Shown here piece by piece: positions 15,875 to 25,619 of a stretch of 64,000 bases of DNA; the first letter of the stretch is position 1, and every line of letters begins with the position of its first letter. Position numbers and translations under genes: made by a program. The stretch is from Beggiatoa alba B18LD (lineage in GTDB: Bacteria > Pseudomonadota > Gammaproteobacteria > Beggiatoales > Beggiatoaceae), in NCBI RefSeq assembly GCF_000245015.1, contig NZ_JH600070.1, positions 3,366,584 through 3,430,583 of the forward strand. The letters are read 5' to 3'. Below the pieces are notes generated by a model. That model had not been told where the DNA came from. It made no database searches and was given only the letters and a program-made list of their open reading frames with translations.

Positions 15875-16024
15875 AACGCCTGCAAGGGAGCTGTTTACCG
15901 CGATAAACCGAACTTGTAAGAGATAAATCTATGAAGAAAGCGTAAAATAGCTTGGACAACAGCCTATTTGTGCATGATTCATGCTGGTCAACGATTACTT
16001 TATTTTCATCTGTCTATCTGCGGT

Positions 16025-17536
16025 ATGCTTATGTTTATGTTCCTGCAAAAAATCTCGACACGTATTCTCCTCCGTTTCTCGCTACTACTTGCTGGCTTAT
16101 TAAGCTATCCTGCTGTTTTTGCAGCACCAACGCTTATACAAACCATTGACAATGCACTGACAGCAAAATGTTTAAATGCCAACCGTACAGCGGTAAATAT
16201 CGTTTCTTTAACGACAGGACGCACGGTTTATAGTCGTAATCCACAATCCCCCCTACTGCCTGCCTCCATCATGAAACTCGTGACCACCGCAGCCGCACTG
16301 CACTACTTAGGACCTGAATATCGCTATAAAACCAAAGTGCTACAAACAGGCAGACGGCTCAGTGATACACTACAAGGCGACCTAATTTTGATGGGCGGGG
16401 GAGATTCCAAACTCTTACACACCGATTTATGGCAAATCGCCCAAGACCTCAAAGCCAGCGGACTCAACTTTGTTGAAGGTCGATTAATTGCCGATGTCTC
16501 TTTATTTGATGGCTATGACCGTGCGCCCACATGGGATGTAGAACGCAGTCAACGCCCGTTTGATGCCAAAATTGGTGCGTTATCCTTAGACTTAAATACC
16601 GTTGCGGTTAAACTGCGTCCCGCTGATAAAGTTGGCGACCCGCTCAATGTTTGGCTAGAACCTGCTCCCGCTTATATGCACATTGAAAACCGTAGCACCA
16701 CCGCCGCAAAAGGCAACGGTACAGCAGGCGTGCGCCGTATTGACGACGCGCAAGGCGTGCGCATTGTGGTCACAGGCAACTTGCCCCAAGGTGATTATGA
16801 ACGTACCGTCTTTGTCAACGTGGACGACCCTAGCCGTTATACCATTGAATCCTTCCGTACTTACTTAGTAAAAGCTGGGATTACCGTGCGTGGGAATACT
16901 GAAATTACCACCGTTTCCCCTGCCAATGCCCGCGTAATTTATGAACATGAATCGCCCCCCATTTCTTTAATTATTAAAGAAATGAATACGTACTCTAGCA
17001 ATTTTATGGCGGAACAATTTATTAAAACCATTGCTGCTGAAAAAGTTGGTAAACCAGCGACACATTTAAACGGCTTAAAACAAGTCGCTGATTTTCTACA
17101 AACGCACGGCATTAACACGCAAGGCGTGATGCTAGCTGATGGCTCAGGCTTATCAAAACAAAACCAAATTACCGCCCGCATGATGACCGATTTACTCACC
17201 GCCATGCATAACCGCTTTGACATAGGTCCCGACTTTGTCACCTCTATGCGTGTGATGGGGGCATTTGGTCTGCACTCTAACCGCTTTAAAAACTCCGCCG
17301 CCCGCGCCCAAGTTCGCGCAAAAACAGGAACTTTAAATGGTGTCAGCACCTTAGCAGGCTATGTACCGAGCAATTCAGGGCGCAATCTGTATGCTTATAC
17401 CATTTTATTAAACGACAATCGCTGTGGTTACAAAGGGGCGGATGATGTAGAAGACCAAATCGTCAACGCACTCTTTACACAAGGCGATGATTCTGCACTG
17501 ATTAATGCTAACGCCCAAGCCGCTGCAACTCCTTAA
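16025..17536 (+). CDS. dacB: D-alanyl-D-alanine carboxypeptidase/endopeptidase (PBP4, family S13)
   Basis: A periplasmic penicillin-binding protein that trims pentapeptide stems and cleaves cross-links in peptidoglycan. The three active-site motifs are present: SIMK (S-x-x-K) in PLLPASIMKLVTTAAAL, SSN in NTYSSNFMAEQF, and KTG in RAKTGTLNGVSTLAGY. An N-terminal signal peptide (RILLRFSLLLAGLLSYPAVFA) is cleaved before AAPTL. Length (about 500 residues) fits PBP4. The true start is one of the clustered ATGs at 16025, 16031 or 16037, just before the signal peptide; a TTG at 15968 would add an unlikely hydrophilic leader. A terminator follows the gene. Confidence 0.93.
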   Translation: MLMFMFLQKISTRILLRFSLLLAGLLSYPAVFAAPTLIQTIDNALTAKCLNANRTAVNIVSLTTGRTVYSRNPQSPLLPASIMKLVTTAAALHYLGPEYRYKTKVLQTGRRLSDTLQGDLILMGGGDSKLLHTDLWQIAQDLKASGLNFVEGRLIADVSLFDGYDRAPTWDVERSQRPFDAKIGALSLDLNTVAVKLRPADKVGDPLNVWLEPAPAYMHIENRSTTAAKGNGTAGVRRIDDAQGVRIVVTGNLPQGDYERTVFVNVDDPSRYTIESFRTYLVKAGITVRGNTEITTVSPANARVIYEHESPPISLIIKEMNTYSSNFMAEQFIKTIAAEKVGKPATHLNGLKQVADFLQTHGINTQGVMLADGSGLSKQNQITARMMTDLLTAMHNRFDIGPDFVTSMRVMGAFGLHSNRFKNSAARAQVRAKTGTLNGVSTLAGYVPSNSGRNLYAYTILLNDNRCGYKGADDVEDQIVNALFTQGDDSALINANAQAAATP

Positions 17537-17557
17537 TGGGTTTTTAATCTTTTATAC

Positions 17558-17595
17558 ATAGGGAAACATAATGGTTTGTGTTTCCCTATTTTTTT
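17558..17595 (+). terminator. intrinsic terminator of dacB
   Basis: Eleven-bp perfect arms (ATAGGGAAACA and complement) are followed by seven T, about 20 bases after the stop. Confidence 0.88.
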
Positions 17596-17777
17596 AATAA
17601 TTGCTTACCAAATTACACAAACTTTTAACTGATACTGTTCACTTAAATACTCAATAAATATTTTTCTACTCATTATTTTTATAAAAATCAACCATAAAAA
17701 TAGTTGTTTTAACAAAGTCAATATGTTAATTTTAAGCTTCTGATGTCAATAACATATTTACATTTAGGTAGGAGTCT

Positions 17778-19394
17778 ATGATGAGATCAGCGGCATTACA
17801 GCAAAGTTTATATTTACTACTTATTATTTTGGGAGTTTTTAGCTCTCATACAACTGCTTTAGGAGAAACATCAACTAGTGTTCAAACAACAGTTTGTGTG
17901 AATGGTGTATGCACTACAGACGGAAGTTCTTCCTCAACTGGTTCTAATGTAACTACCAATACAGGGCAACTTACCACGTGTGCTGGAGATGCTTGTGTCA
18001 ATATTGGAAGTGGAAATGTAACAACTTGTGCAGGAAGTACATGTGTTAATCAAAACACAAATACAACCACGTCACCAACAACGGGTAATACTTCTACGAC
18101 TACTAGTGGTAGTACTACAACTACGTCTACTTCTTCATCAGGTAATACTTCTACTAGTGGTAGTACCACGACTACTTCATCCTCAACAACAGAACTATGT
18201 GGTCAATATGACGCGATATATTCTGTAACGACAACTAGATTAACAATGTTTGTTGCACTACCATCGCAGAACCCTTTGAATGGTCAATCAACGGGAATAA
18301 TGGAAGTAATAAAAGTACTTCTACGATATGATGCACAAAAGAACATGTTTGTCTTAGCAAGTAATCCTCAACTTGTAACAATTGATTTCAATTCTAATTG
18401 CCCAGTTGCCAGCATATCAACTGATGGAAAATTCATTAATATTCCTCGTTTAGGTATAACTGCAATTGTAAATTTCTTTGGCAAAAAAATAGAAACTAGC
18501 GTTGTGTTTTATCAAGCCACTTTAAAATGGCAGGAAACCGAGACAGTTCCATCTTTCACTGTAGATTCTGTTACAACCCTAGTTTCATCTTGTGCTTATA
18601 CTCTTTCACCGTCAGTCTCAAGCGATATACCTGCTTCAGGTGCTACGGGACTAAGTATTTCTCTTGGAGCAACTACGAGTAATTGTGCTTGGACAGCTTC
18701 GAGCAATGTATCATGGATTACTTTAGATAAACTAAATGGGCAAGGTAGTACAGAGTTAACATTTAGTGTAGATGCTAATACCAGCACTTCTCCAAGAACA
18801 GGAACACTGATAATTGCAGGGCAAACAATCTCAATTACTCAATTAGGCATGGAAGAAACAGCTTGTAGTTATAGTATTTCTCCAACCTCTATCGACATTG
18901 ATAGTACGGGTGTAGCAGCATTACCAATAACAGTTACAGCATCAGCCTCTCATTGTTCTTGGTCAGCCTCAAGTAATGAAACATGGATATCTACTAGTGA
19001 TTTAACTGGTCAAGGGAGTGCTCAGGTAACACTTGGTGTGAGTATGAATATGACATCTACTGCTAGAACAGGGACGGTTAATATTGCAGGAGAAATTCTT
19101 TCTGTAAGACAGACTGGTATCGCTAGCCAATATTGCACAAATGGAAATGCCAATATAAACAATGTTGTTAACGTTTGTATTAATGGAAATTGCTCCCCAA
19201 GTGGAGTAAAAATTCAGTGTAATAGCAGTAGTTGCCAATGGTGTAATGCAAGTAATTCTTGTGGAAATATCACTTATAACGGTTCTACTCCCATTACAGG
19301 AGGAGCTATTAATTGCACAAACGGACAGTGTAGTTACAGTGTTAGTAGTGGATATGGCAGTATGTCTGGTAGTTTTACTTGTCGTAATCAGTAA
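17778..19394 (+). CDS. secreted BACON-domain protein with Thr/Ser-rich stalk
   Basis: A 538-residue exported protein. A signal peptide (about 1-28) is followed by three short cysteine-pair units (VCVNGVCTT, TCAGDACVN, TCAGSTCVN) and a Thr/Ser/Gly-rich stalk to about 137. An unassigned beta-rich domain then starts at ELCGQYDAIYS. Two tandem BACON domains follow (roughly 272-359 and 361-450), each with CAW/CSW-TASS-N-WI, a GQGS turn and a final Q-LG or RQTG strand. A Cys-rich tail again uses VCINGNCSP and SSCQWC pairs. BACON domains usually mediate carbohydrate or protein binding on extracellular proteins; the role here is unknown. TAGGAG precedes the ATG. Confidence 0.83.
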   Translation: MMRSAALQQSLYLLLIILGVFSSHTTALGETSTSVQTTVCVNGVCTTDGSSSSTGSNVTTNTGQLTTCAGDACVNIGSGNVTTCAGSTCVNQNTNTTTSPTTGNTSTTTSGSTTTTSTSSSGNTSTSGSTTTTSSSTTELCGQYDAIYSVTTTRLTMFVALPSQNPLNGQSTGIMEVIKVLLRYDAQKNMFVLASNPQLVTIDFNSNCPVASISTDGKFINIPRLGITAIVNFFGKKIETSVVFYQATLKWQETETVPSFTVDSVTTLVSSCAYTLSPSVSSDIPASGATGLSISLGATTSNCAWTASSNVSWITLDKLNGQGSTELTFSVDANTSTSPRTGTLIIAGQTISITQLGMEETACSYSISPTSIDIDSTGVAALPITVTASASHCSWSASSNETWISTSDLTGQGSAQVTLGVSMNMTSTARTGTVNIAGEILSVRQTGIASQYCTNGNANINNVVNVCINGNCSPSGVKIQCNSSSCQWCNASNSCGNITYNGSTPITGGAINCTNGQCSYSVSSGYGSMSGSFTCRNQ

Positions 19395-19739
19395 TTATTT
19401 TTGCGTCTTGTAATATAAAAAACCTCCATTAACATAAGTAAAGTGTTAATGGAGGTTGAGTTTTATACAGACTATGCTTAGTTTGAATAATAACAACTTA
19501 TGTTCCTACATATTGTTACTTTACTCCGTTGTTTTTCTTTATACCTATTGCACTACATATAATCTTTAACTATAAGCAGTTTTATAAGTCCTGCCTTTCT
19601 ATAGAATACCTCTCTTATATTTTTCCCCCTAATACATACAAAATAATGCAATAACAATTAGGTCACTTAACTTTTTTCGTTATTTAATCTATGGTAATAC
19701 AGCAAAACTTGCCATTCATCGCCGTTTAAGGGGTTTCTC
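19395..19739. other. intergenic region before the DUF3686 ATPase gene
   Basis: This 345-bp gap contains the hairpin at 19421-19457. The rest is AT-rich sequence without a coding frame and must hold the promoter of the large ATPase gene, whose AAGGGG ribosome binding site lies just before 19740. Confidence 0.5.
19421..19457. terminator. terminator hairpin after the BACON gene
   Basis: Perfect 14-bp arms (AACCTCCATTAACA and complement) enclose a 9-base loop. The T-run is on the minus-strand side (TTTTTT); on the plus strand it is followed by GAGTTTTA. It could act in both directions, though no minus-strand gene is nearby. Confidence 0.7.
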
Positions 19740-22700
19740 ATGACGAATAATAGCCAGAATGATAATAGCATTGAGACAGGGGGCGCGTATGAAATCATCC
19801 GCCAACGCTTAAGCCAACAAGGCGAGTTATTAGGCACAAAACTGAATGCCCTGAATCAACGCCGTATTGAGGTCTTTGGCAGTACACAAATGAGCGTGAT
19901 AGGACAAACCCGTGTCCGTACCGAAAATAATTGTGTTCCCCGCGATATTCTCAACATGGGCAATTATTTATTGTTCGGCTATAACGTTTTTATGGGGCTG
20001 AAATCAGAAACCAAAGTCAGCGATGTTTTTAGTTTACATACAATAGAAGAAACCGCCGACGGTTACGAATTCGCGCCTGTTCCCTTTGAACAGTGCTTTT
20101 TATCCGAGAGCCGTTTTGTCAGCGATTTTCAAGAACTTTACCGCTATTACAAAGAAGCAAAACTCAGCCAATTACGCAATGCGCAAGGCAAAAAACTGGC
20201 AGTTTTTCAAGTGGGTAAAACCCTACAAGATGCAAAAGTCTTCCGTTGGGCAGTCGATATTGCGGGCAATGTTTCCTATATCGACAATCGGGGCGAGCGC
20301 GATAATGTTTACCCTGCGTCGCATGATTTTGAATGGCGCATGACTACTCGTGAAAGTCACATTATGGGGAAATGCCCTCATGTTTCTATTTTAGATGAAG
20401 TTTTTGTTGAAACTGTTGGCGGGACGCTCACCGTAAAACTGGAAAATAATACAGAAGATGGTCTCGGGATTTATAACGAACCCGTTGATGATTTAAATCA
20501 ATCCTTAGCCGATGCACAAATTCACTTTGCTAAACTGGGTGAACTGATTTTATTAAAAATCCGTCCTTATCGAGAAGAAAAATTCCGTTATCTGGTTTTT
20601 AACAAATTAACGCAAAAAGTCACCCGTATCGACGCAATTGGACAGGCTTGCGTGCAATTGCCTGAAGACCACGGCATTATTTTTCCGGGAGGCTATTATT
20701 TAAAAAATGGCGATTATAAAGTGTTTGAAGGCGATGACTTAGGCAATATGCGCTATAAACGCCTGATACGCTCCCCTAATGGGGAAGATGTTTTATATAT
20801 CTTTCATCAAGCAGAAATTGGGAAATTAGTCCTATTTTCCTACAATTTAATTCGCAAAGAAGTCCAAAACCCGATTATTTGCCACGGCTACTCAATTTTT
20901 ACCGATGGGCGTATGGTGGTTTTTCGGGCAGATGATAGTATGCCCGTGCGGGTTCATCCGATGCAAATCTGGCAAACGCCGTATATGAGCGATGAGCACG
21001 CCGCCCAAGTGCCGAAAAATGGTTCTTTTTTAGGCAAAATCGGCAATCCTGAATTAGTGCGCGGTATTTCTGACGCTTATAGCATTAAACGCATGATAGA
21101 GGCGCAAAGCCCTAATATGGCGACTTATGAGCAATTGCTGGTCAGCGTGCAAAAAACGATAGATGCTTATCACTGGCTAGGACATGCCGATGTGGGCAAT
21201 TTATTGGCAGTTTTGAAAGAGATTCAAAGCAATGCCAATTTAATCCGTGCTGAATTTGAAAAAGTTCAAACTTTACAACGTGAAGCCGCGAAATCCATCC
21301 AAGAAGCGGAAACTGTTCAACAAACCTTAATAGAAACCATTAAACACCCTGAGCGTTGGCAATCCATTGAGGAATATGTGCAATATCTCACCGAGTTACG
21401 CAGCCAACGCGGTCGCTTGATAACCCTGCGCGATGTGCGCTATATCGACCTTGAGCGCGTTAATGTGTTAGAAACACAGGTGATTGATGGTTTTAATCAA
21501 TTAAGTCAAAAAACCGTTAATTTTCTCTTACAAGACAGCGCATTAAAACCCTATCATCAAGCCTTAGAACAATATTTAGTTCAAATTCCCAACTTAAAAA
21601 ACAGTATTGAATTAAAGCCATTACAAGAAAATTTAGATAAAACGGCAGCGGGTTTAGAGCTATTAAACACCGTGTTAAATGATTTAAGCATCGAAGACCC
21701 CAGTATGCGCACGCAAATTGTGGAAGCGATTTCCGACGTTTATGCACAATTAAACCGCGTGCGGGCAGAATTAAATTTACAGCGTAAAAACTTATCTTCT
21801 CATGAAGCCGTTTCCGCTTTTGCCGCGCAATTTAAACTGTTTTCGCAAAATGTCGCGGGCGCGATGGCGCAAGCGGATACGCCTGAAAAAGCCGACGAAC
21901 AATTAACCCGTTTATTAGTGCAATTAGAGGATTTAGACAGCCGTTTCAGTGAATTTGACGAATTTTTAGCGCAAATTGCTGATAAACGTGATGAAGTTTA
22001 TGCCAGTTTTGAAGCTCGCAAACAGGCATTGGTCGAAGAACGTCAACGCCGTGCTTTGCATTTAAATCAAACGGCTGAACGAATTTTACAAGGTATCGTC
22101 CGTCGTGCCGCGAGTTTTAAAACCGCTGAAGAACAAAATGCTTATTTTGCAGCGGATGCGATGGTGTTAAAAGTTCGGGATTTAATTAAGCAACTCTATG
22201 ACTTAGGCGATAGCGTTAAAGCGGGGGATTTAGAATCGCGTTTAAAATCATCGCGTGACCAAGCTGTACGCGAGTTGCGCGATAAACAAGACATTTTTGT
22301 TGACGATGGTGCAGTTATTTTACTGGGAAAACATCGATTTAGTGTTAATACGCAAGCCTTAGATTTAACCCTTGTTCCACAAGAAAAAGACGGGGAAAAA
22401 CGCCTTGCTTTACATTTAACAGGCACGGATTTTTTTCAAGCCTTAGATGATACAGAATTAAACGCGAACCAAACTTATTGGGAACAATCTTTAATTTCTG
22501 AATCGGCGAGCGTTTATCGTGCGGAATATTTAGCGTATCAATGCTTACGTAATCCTGCGTTAAAACCTGCGCTAGAGCCGAGCGCGTTGTTGGATGTGAT
22601 TCGCCACTATGCAACGGAACATTATGATGAAGGCTATGAACGTGGGGTTCATGATGTGGATGCCTCGTTGATATTAGCAAAATTGTACGATTTACAAAAT

Positions 22701-25121
22701 ACCGTTGGACTTTTACGTTTTAGTCCCACGTGTCGCGCCATGGCGCAATTATTTTGGGGGTTTTACCCTGAGCGGGTGCAATGTGATTTATGGACACGGA
22801 GTGCACGGAGTTTACAGCAGTTACAAACCTTATTCGGCACGAGTGGCGACAGTTTCATGCAACAATTAGCCAGCGAATTGCAACAAGCGATTGTGCATTT
22901 TTTAACCGCGCAACAATTGGTTGTCGACGCGCAACAAGTGGCGTTAGCAGGCAGTTATTTAGTTGCTGAGTTAAAACAAGAAACTTTAAGTTTTACCGTA
23001 ACAGGAGAAGCCTTACAGCAGGCGGAGACTTTTTTAAAAGCCTTAGAAACCCGTCAACAGTGGGCGGTTTTTACCGCAGATTTACAGGCTTTACATGGAC
23101 ATTTAGCCAAGCAATGCGCTTTATTAAACAGTTGGATAATAGGGGTTTATCAAAATACGCCTTTATCAACGGAGCGGGTTTTAGAAATCAGTGCCATTGT
23201 GTTAAATCAATTACAAGGCTTGAATTTACAAGCTAATACAGCACAAACGCAGGTGATGATAACGGGATTATTAGGGCAACATCCGCGCTTGCAAAATCGA
23301 CAATTAATCTTGCAATTAGATACTTTTTTAGAACGATTACAGCAACATGAAACGCAAATTATTCCTGCTTATCAAGCCTTCCGTCGTTTACGTCAACAAG
23401 TGATTGACCGCGAGCGGAAAAATTTGCGCTTGCAAGAATTAAAACCACAGCCTTTAAGTTCTTTTGTGCGCAATCGTTTGATTAATGAAGTTTATCTCCC
23501 GCTGATTGGGGATAATTTCGCCAAACAACTCGGCACGGTCGGTGAGCAAAAACGCACGGATTTAATGGGCTTGCTCTTGCTGATTTCTCCACCTGGTTAT
23601 GGCAAAACCACGTTATTGGAATATATCGCGCAACGGTTAGGCTTGATTTTCGTCAAAATTAACTGCCCGACGATTGGTCATCAAGTGGTTTCGGTTGACC
23701 CTGCCGAAGCTCCCAGCGCGACCGCTCGCCAAGAGTTGCACAAGTTAAATTTAGCCCTAGAAATGGGCAATAACGTGATGCTGTATTTAGATGATATTCA
23801 GCACAGTAATCCCGAATTTTTACAGAAATTCATCTCATTAGCGGATGGACAGCGCAAAATTGAGGGGGTTTGGCGGGGGGTGTCGAAAACTTATGATTTA
23901 CGGGGGAAACGCTTTTGTATTGCGATGGCGGGCAATCCTTATACCGAATCGGGCGAAACGTTTAAAATTCCTGATATGTTGGCGAATCGGGCCGATATTT
24001 ATAATTTAGGGGATGTGTTAGGCGGAAAAGAAACCTTGTTCGCCTTGAGTTATTTAGAAAATTGTTTAACGTCGAACCCGATACTTGCACCATTAGCAAA
24101 TCGTGAGCGTGAAGATACTTACCGCCTTATCCGTTTAGCGCAGGGGGAAGAGGTTAATAGCAGTGAATTCATACATGCCTACTCTGCAACGGAATTACAG
24201 GAAATAACAGCGATTTTCCGTAAATTACTCCATGTGCAACGCATTTTATTAAAGGTGAATCAGCAATATATTTATTCAGCCGCGCAAAAAGAGGCTTATC
24301 GCACTGAACCCGCGTTTAAATTGCAAGGTAGTTACCGCAATATGAATAAGTTAGCAGAAAAAGTTGTTGCGGTGATGAATGAGCAGGAATTACAGCAGTT
24401 AATCACTGACCATTATCAAGGGGAAGCGCAGACTTTAACGACAGGTGCGGAGGAGAATTTATTAAAATTGGCTGAGTTGCGTGACGGTTTAAGCCCTGAG
24501 CAACAATTGCGTTGGGAGCAAATTAAGGGCACGTTTAACCGTTTAAAAACCAGTGGCGACCCAGATGCTGACCCTGTCACGCAAGTGATTAGTCAATTAT
24601 CTAACTTAGCGGCACAATTAGATAATATTCGTCAGACTTTATTAAAAGCGATACAACTGCAAGTTAATCAAAGTAAAATCCCTGTTGCATTTCCCATTAA
24701 TCCTGAGCAAATCAGCCAGTTGCTTAACCATTTATCCACCTTGCCAAAAGTATTGCAGTTACTTCAAAGTGAAAAAAACACGGCGAGTACGGCATCAACT
24801 ACGCACATGGAGCAGTTATTACAGCAGTTATCGACTTTGCCCGCCTTAACGAAAGCACCGCAAGCGGCAAAAGTAGATGTGAATGTGGTTAATCAATTAC
24901 CACAAGGCGCGGAGCAGGTGATACAGCAATTGGTGGAGATGATAGAAAGTAGTTTAATGCCATTAGTACGCGGATTTGAGCGAAAATCCCGTTTAGACTT
25001 GGTAATTTGGAATCGCTTAAAAGATGTGTCGGAAACCTTGCGAGAGATTTATCCCGAAGCGTTTAAAAAGGCTCGTGCACAAAAGCATTTACCATATGCA
25101 GATGATAGAGAAAATATGTAA
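19740..25121 (+). CDS. giant DUF3686 ATPase (annotated in databases as DNA repair ATPase)
   Basis: A 1793-residue cytoplasmic protein. The first 450 residues (GQTRVRTENNCVPRDILNMG, SRFVSDFQELYRYYKEAK, SYIDNRGERDN, HDFEWRMT) are the DUF3686 beta-rich region. Residues about 480-800 are predicted coiled coil. An AAA+ module near 1280-1420 has Walker A PPGYGKTTLLEYIA (about 1283), Walker B MLYLDDIQ (about 1346), and a sensor region FCIAMAGNPYTESG. A helical C-terminal tail follows. The DNA-repair name in databases is a label, not established biochemistry; the AAA+ core resembles MoxR-type remodelling ATPases. It stands alone between terminators, with AAGGGG before the ATG. Confidence 0.85.
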   Translation: MTNNSQNDNSIETGGAYEIIRQRLSQQGELLGTKLNALNQRRIEVFGSTQMSVIGQTRVRTENNCVPRDILNMGNYLLFGYNVFMGLKSETKVSDVFSLHTIEETADGYEFAPVPFEQCFLSESRFVSDFQELYRYYKEAKLSQLRNAQGKKLAVFQVGKTLQDAKVFRWAVDIAGNVSYIDNRGERDNVYPASHDFEWRMTTRESHIMGKCPHVSILDEVFVETVGGTLTVKLENNTEDGLGIYNEPVDDLNQSLADAQIHFAKLGELILLKIRPYREEKFRYLVFNKLTQKVTRIDAIGQACVQLPEDHGIIFPGGYYLKNGDYKVFEGDDLGNMRYKRLIRSPNGEDVLYIFHQAEIGKLVLFSYNLIRKEVQNPIICHGYSIFTDGRMVVFRADDSMPVRVHPMQIWQTPYMSDEHAAQVPKNGSFLGKIGNPELVRGISDAYSIKRMIEAQSPNMATYEQLLVSVQKTIDAYHWLGHADVGNLLAVLKEIQSNANLIRAEFEKVQTLQREAAKSIQEAETVQQTLIETIKHPERWQSIEEYVQYLTELRSQRGRLITLRDVRYIDLERVNVLETQVIDGFNQLSQKTVNFLLQDSALKPYHQALEQYLVQIPNLKNSIELKPLQENLDKTAAGLELLNTVLNDLSIEDPSMRTQIVEAISDVYAQLNRVRAELNLQRKNLSSHEAVSAFAAQFKLFSQNVAGAMAQADTPEKADEQLTRLLVQLEDLDSRFSEFDEFLAQIADKRDEVYASFEARKQALVEERQRRALHLNQTAERILQGIVRRAASFKTAEEQNAYFAADAMVLKVRDLIKQLYDLGDSVKAGDLESRLKSSRDQAVRELRDKQDIFVDDGAVILLGKHRFSVNTQALDLTLVPQEKDGEKRLALHLTGTDFFQALDDTELNANQTYWEQSLISESASVYRAEYLAYQCLRNPALKPALEPSALLDVIRHYATEHYDEGYERGVHDVDASLILAKLYDLQNTVGLLRFSPTCRAMAQLFWGFYPERVQCDLWTRSARSLQQLQTLFGTSGDSFMQQLASELQQAIVHFLTAQQLVVDAQQVALAGSYLVAELKQETLSFTVTGEALQQAETFLKALETRQQWAVFTADLQALHGHLAKQCALLNSWIIGVYQNTPLSTERVLEISAIVLNQLQGLNLQANTAQTQVMITGLLGQHPRLQNRQLILQLDTFLERLQQHETQIIPAYQAFRRLRQQVIDRERKNLRLQELKPQPLSSFVRNRLINEVYLPLIGDNFAKQLGTVGEQKRTDLMGLLLLISPPGYGKTTLLEYIAQRLGLIFVKINCPTIGHQVVSVDPAEAPSATARQELHKLNLALEMGNNVMLYLDDIQHSNPEFLQKFISLADGQRKIEGVWRGVSKTYDLRGKRFCIAMAGNPYTESGETFKIPDMLANRADIYNLGDVLGGKETLFALSYLENCLTSNPILAPLANREREDTYRLIRLAQGEEVNSSEFIHAYSATELQEITAIFRKLLHVQRILLKVNQQYIYSAAQKEAYRTEPAFKLQGSYRNMNKLAEKVVAVMNEQELQQLITDHYQGEAQTLTTGAEENLLKLAELRDGLSPEQQLRWEQIKGTFNRLKTSGDPDADPVTQVISQLSNLAAQLDNIRQTLLKAIQLQVNQSKIPVAFPINPEQISQLLNHLSTLPKVLQLLQSEKNTASTASTTHMEQLLQQLSTLPALTKAPQAAKVDVNVVNQLPQGAEQVIQQLVEMIESSLMPLVRGFERKSRLDLVIWNRLKDVSETLREIYPEAFKKARAQKHLPYADDRENM

Positions 25122-25334
25122 AAACTTAGCCTAACGCGAGTATGGCGAGATAATAGATATAAAACAGAGGATTAATGATAAAAGCGGAATAAAAGCGGAA
25201 TGGAAGAAATAAAAAGTTGTACCTAAAGGAAAAGTAGGAATAATGGAACATCACTAAACGCCCACCCCCACTTTCCAAAGGTACAACCATGGATATGATA
25301 ACCTGAGTTCGGCGAGTTTTATAAAATAAAACAG

Positions 25335-25367
25335 AGACCTGCTAGGTTTTGAAAACCTAGCAGGTCT
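25335..25367. repeat. perfect hairpin with CCTGCTAGGT core
   Basis: Sixteen-bp perfect arms with a single-base loop. The same core appears in the hairpin after hprK (63694-63726), so it belongs to a dispersed family. Confidence 0.8.
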
Positions 25368-25452
25368 ATTGGAACACGCGAAAAGGTTTGACGGACTGGC
25401 AGAGATTATTCTCTTGTTTTTCATCAAGATTAACCAGACAAGATTACAACAT

Positions 25453-25579
25453 TGTCTGAATCAGGATTTTCAGAATTAACAGAATTAGCGGAATTTAAAA
25501 CCCTTAAACCAAAAAGTAAGATGAATCATGCTTTTTAATTCTGCTAATTCTGAAAATTTTGTGAATTTTGATTCAGACA
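25453..25579. repeat. 127-bp palindromic dispersed repeat, copy C
   Basis: Same length, ends and interior as copy A at 3237-3363, with scattered substitutions (for example GAATTTTGATTCAGACA in place of GAATTCTGATTCAGACA). It lies inside the MITE. Confidence 0.8.
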
Positions 25580-25619
25580 AGCCGTTGTTTCTTTAACAGA
25601 AACTCGCCGAACTCAGGTT

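Larger units (their letters stand above)
25301..25618. mobile_element. 318-bp MITE with IS982-type ends and 7-bp target duplication
   Basis: It begins ACCTGAGTTCGGCGAGTTT and ends with the exact complement. It is flanked on both sides by TATGATA (25294-25300 and 25619-25625), a perfect target duplication. The ends resemble those of the host IS, so its transposase could have mobilised it. It has no ORF; inside are a perfect hairpin (25335-25367) and copy C of the 127-bp palindromic repeat. It sits within the first codons of the transposase gene. Confidence 0.82.

Noticed and set aside
25216..25288. Inverted repeat GTTGTACC / GGTACAAC upstream of the original transposase start, considered as a separate element
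   Set aside because: It lies inside the host IS leader and is more simply an internal stem or transposase control site; no duplication or second copy was seen.
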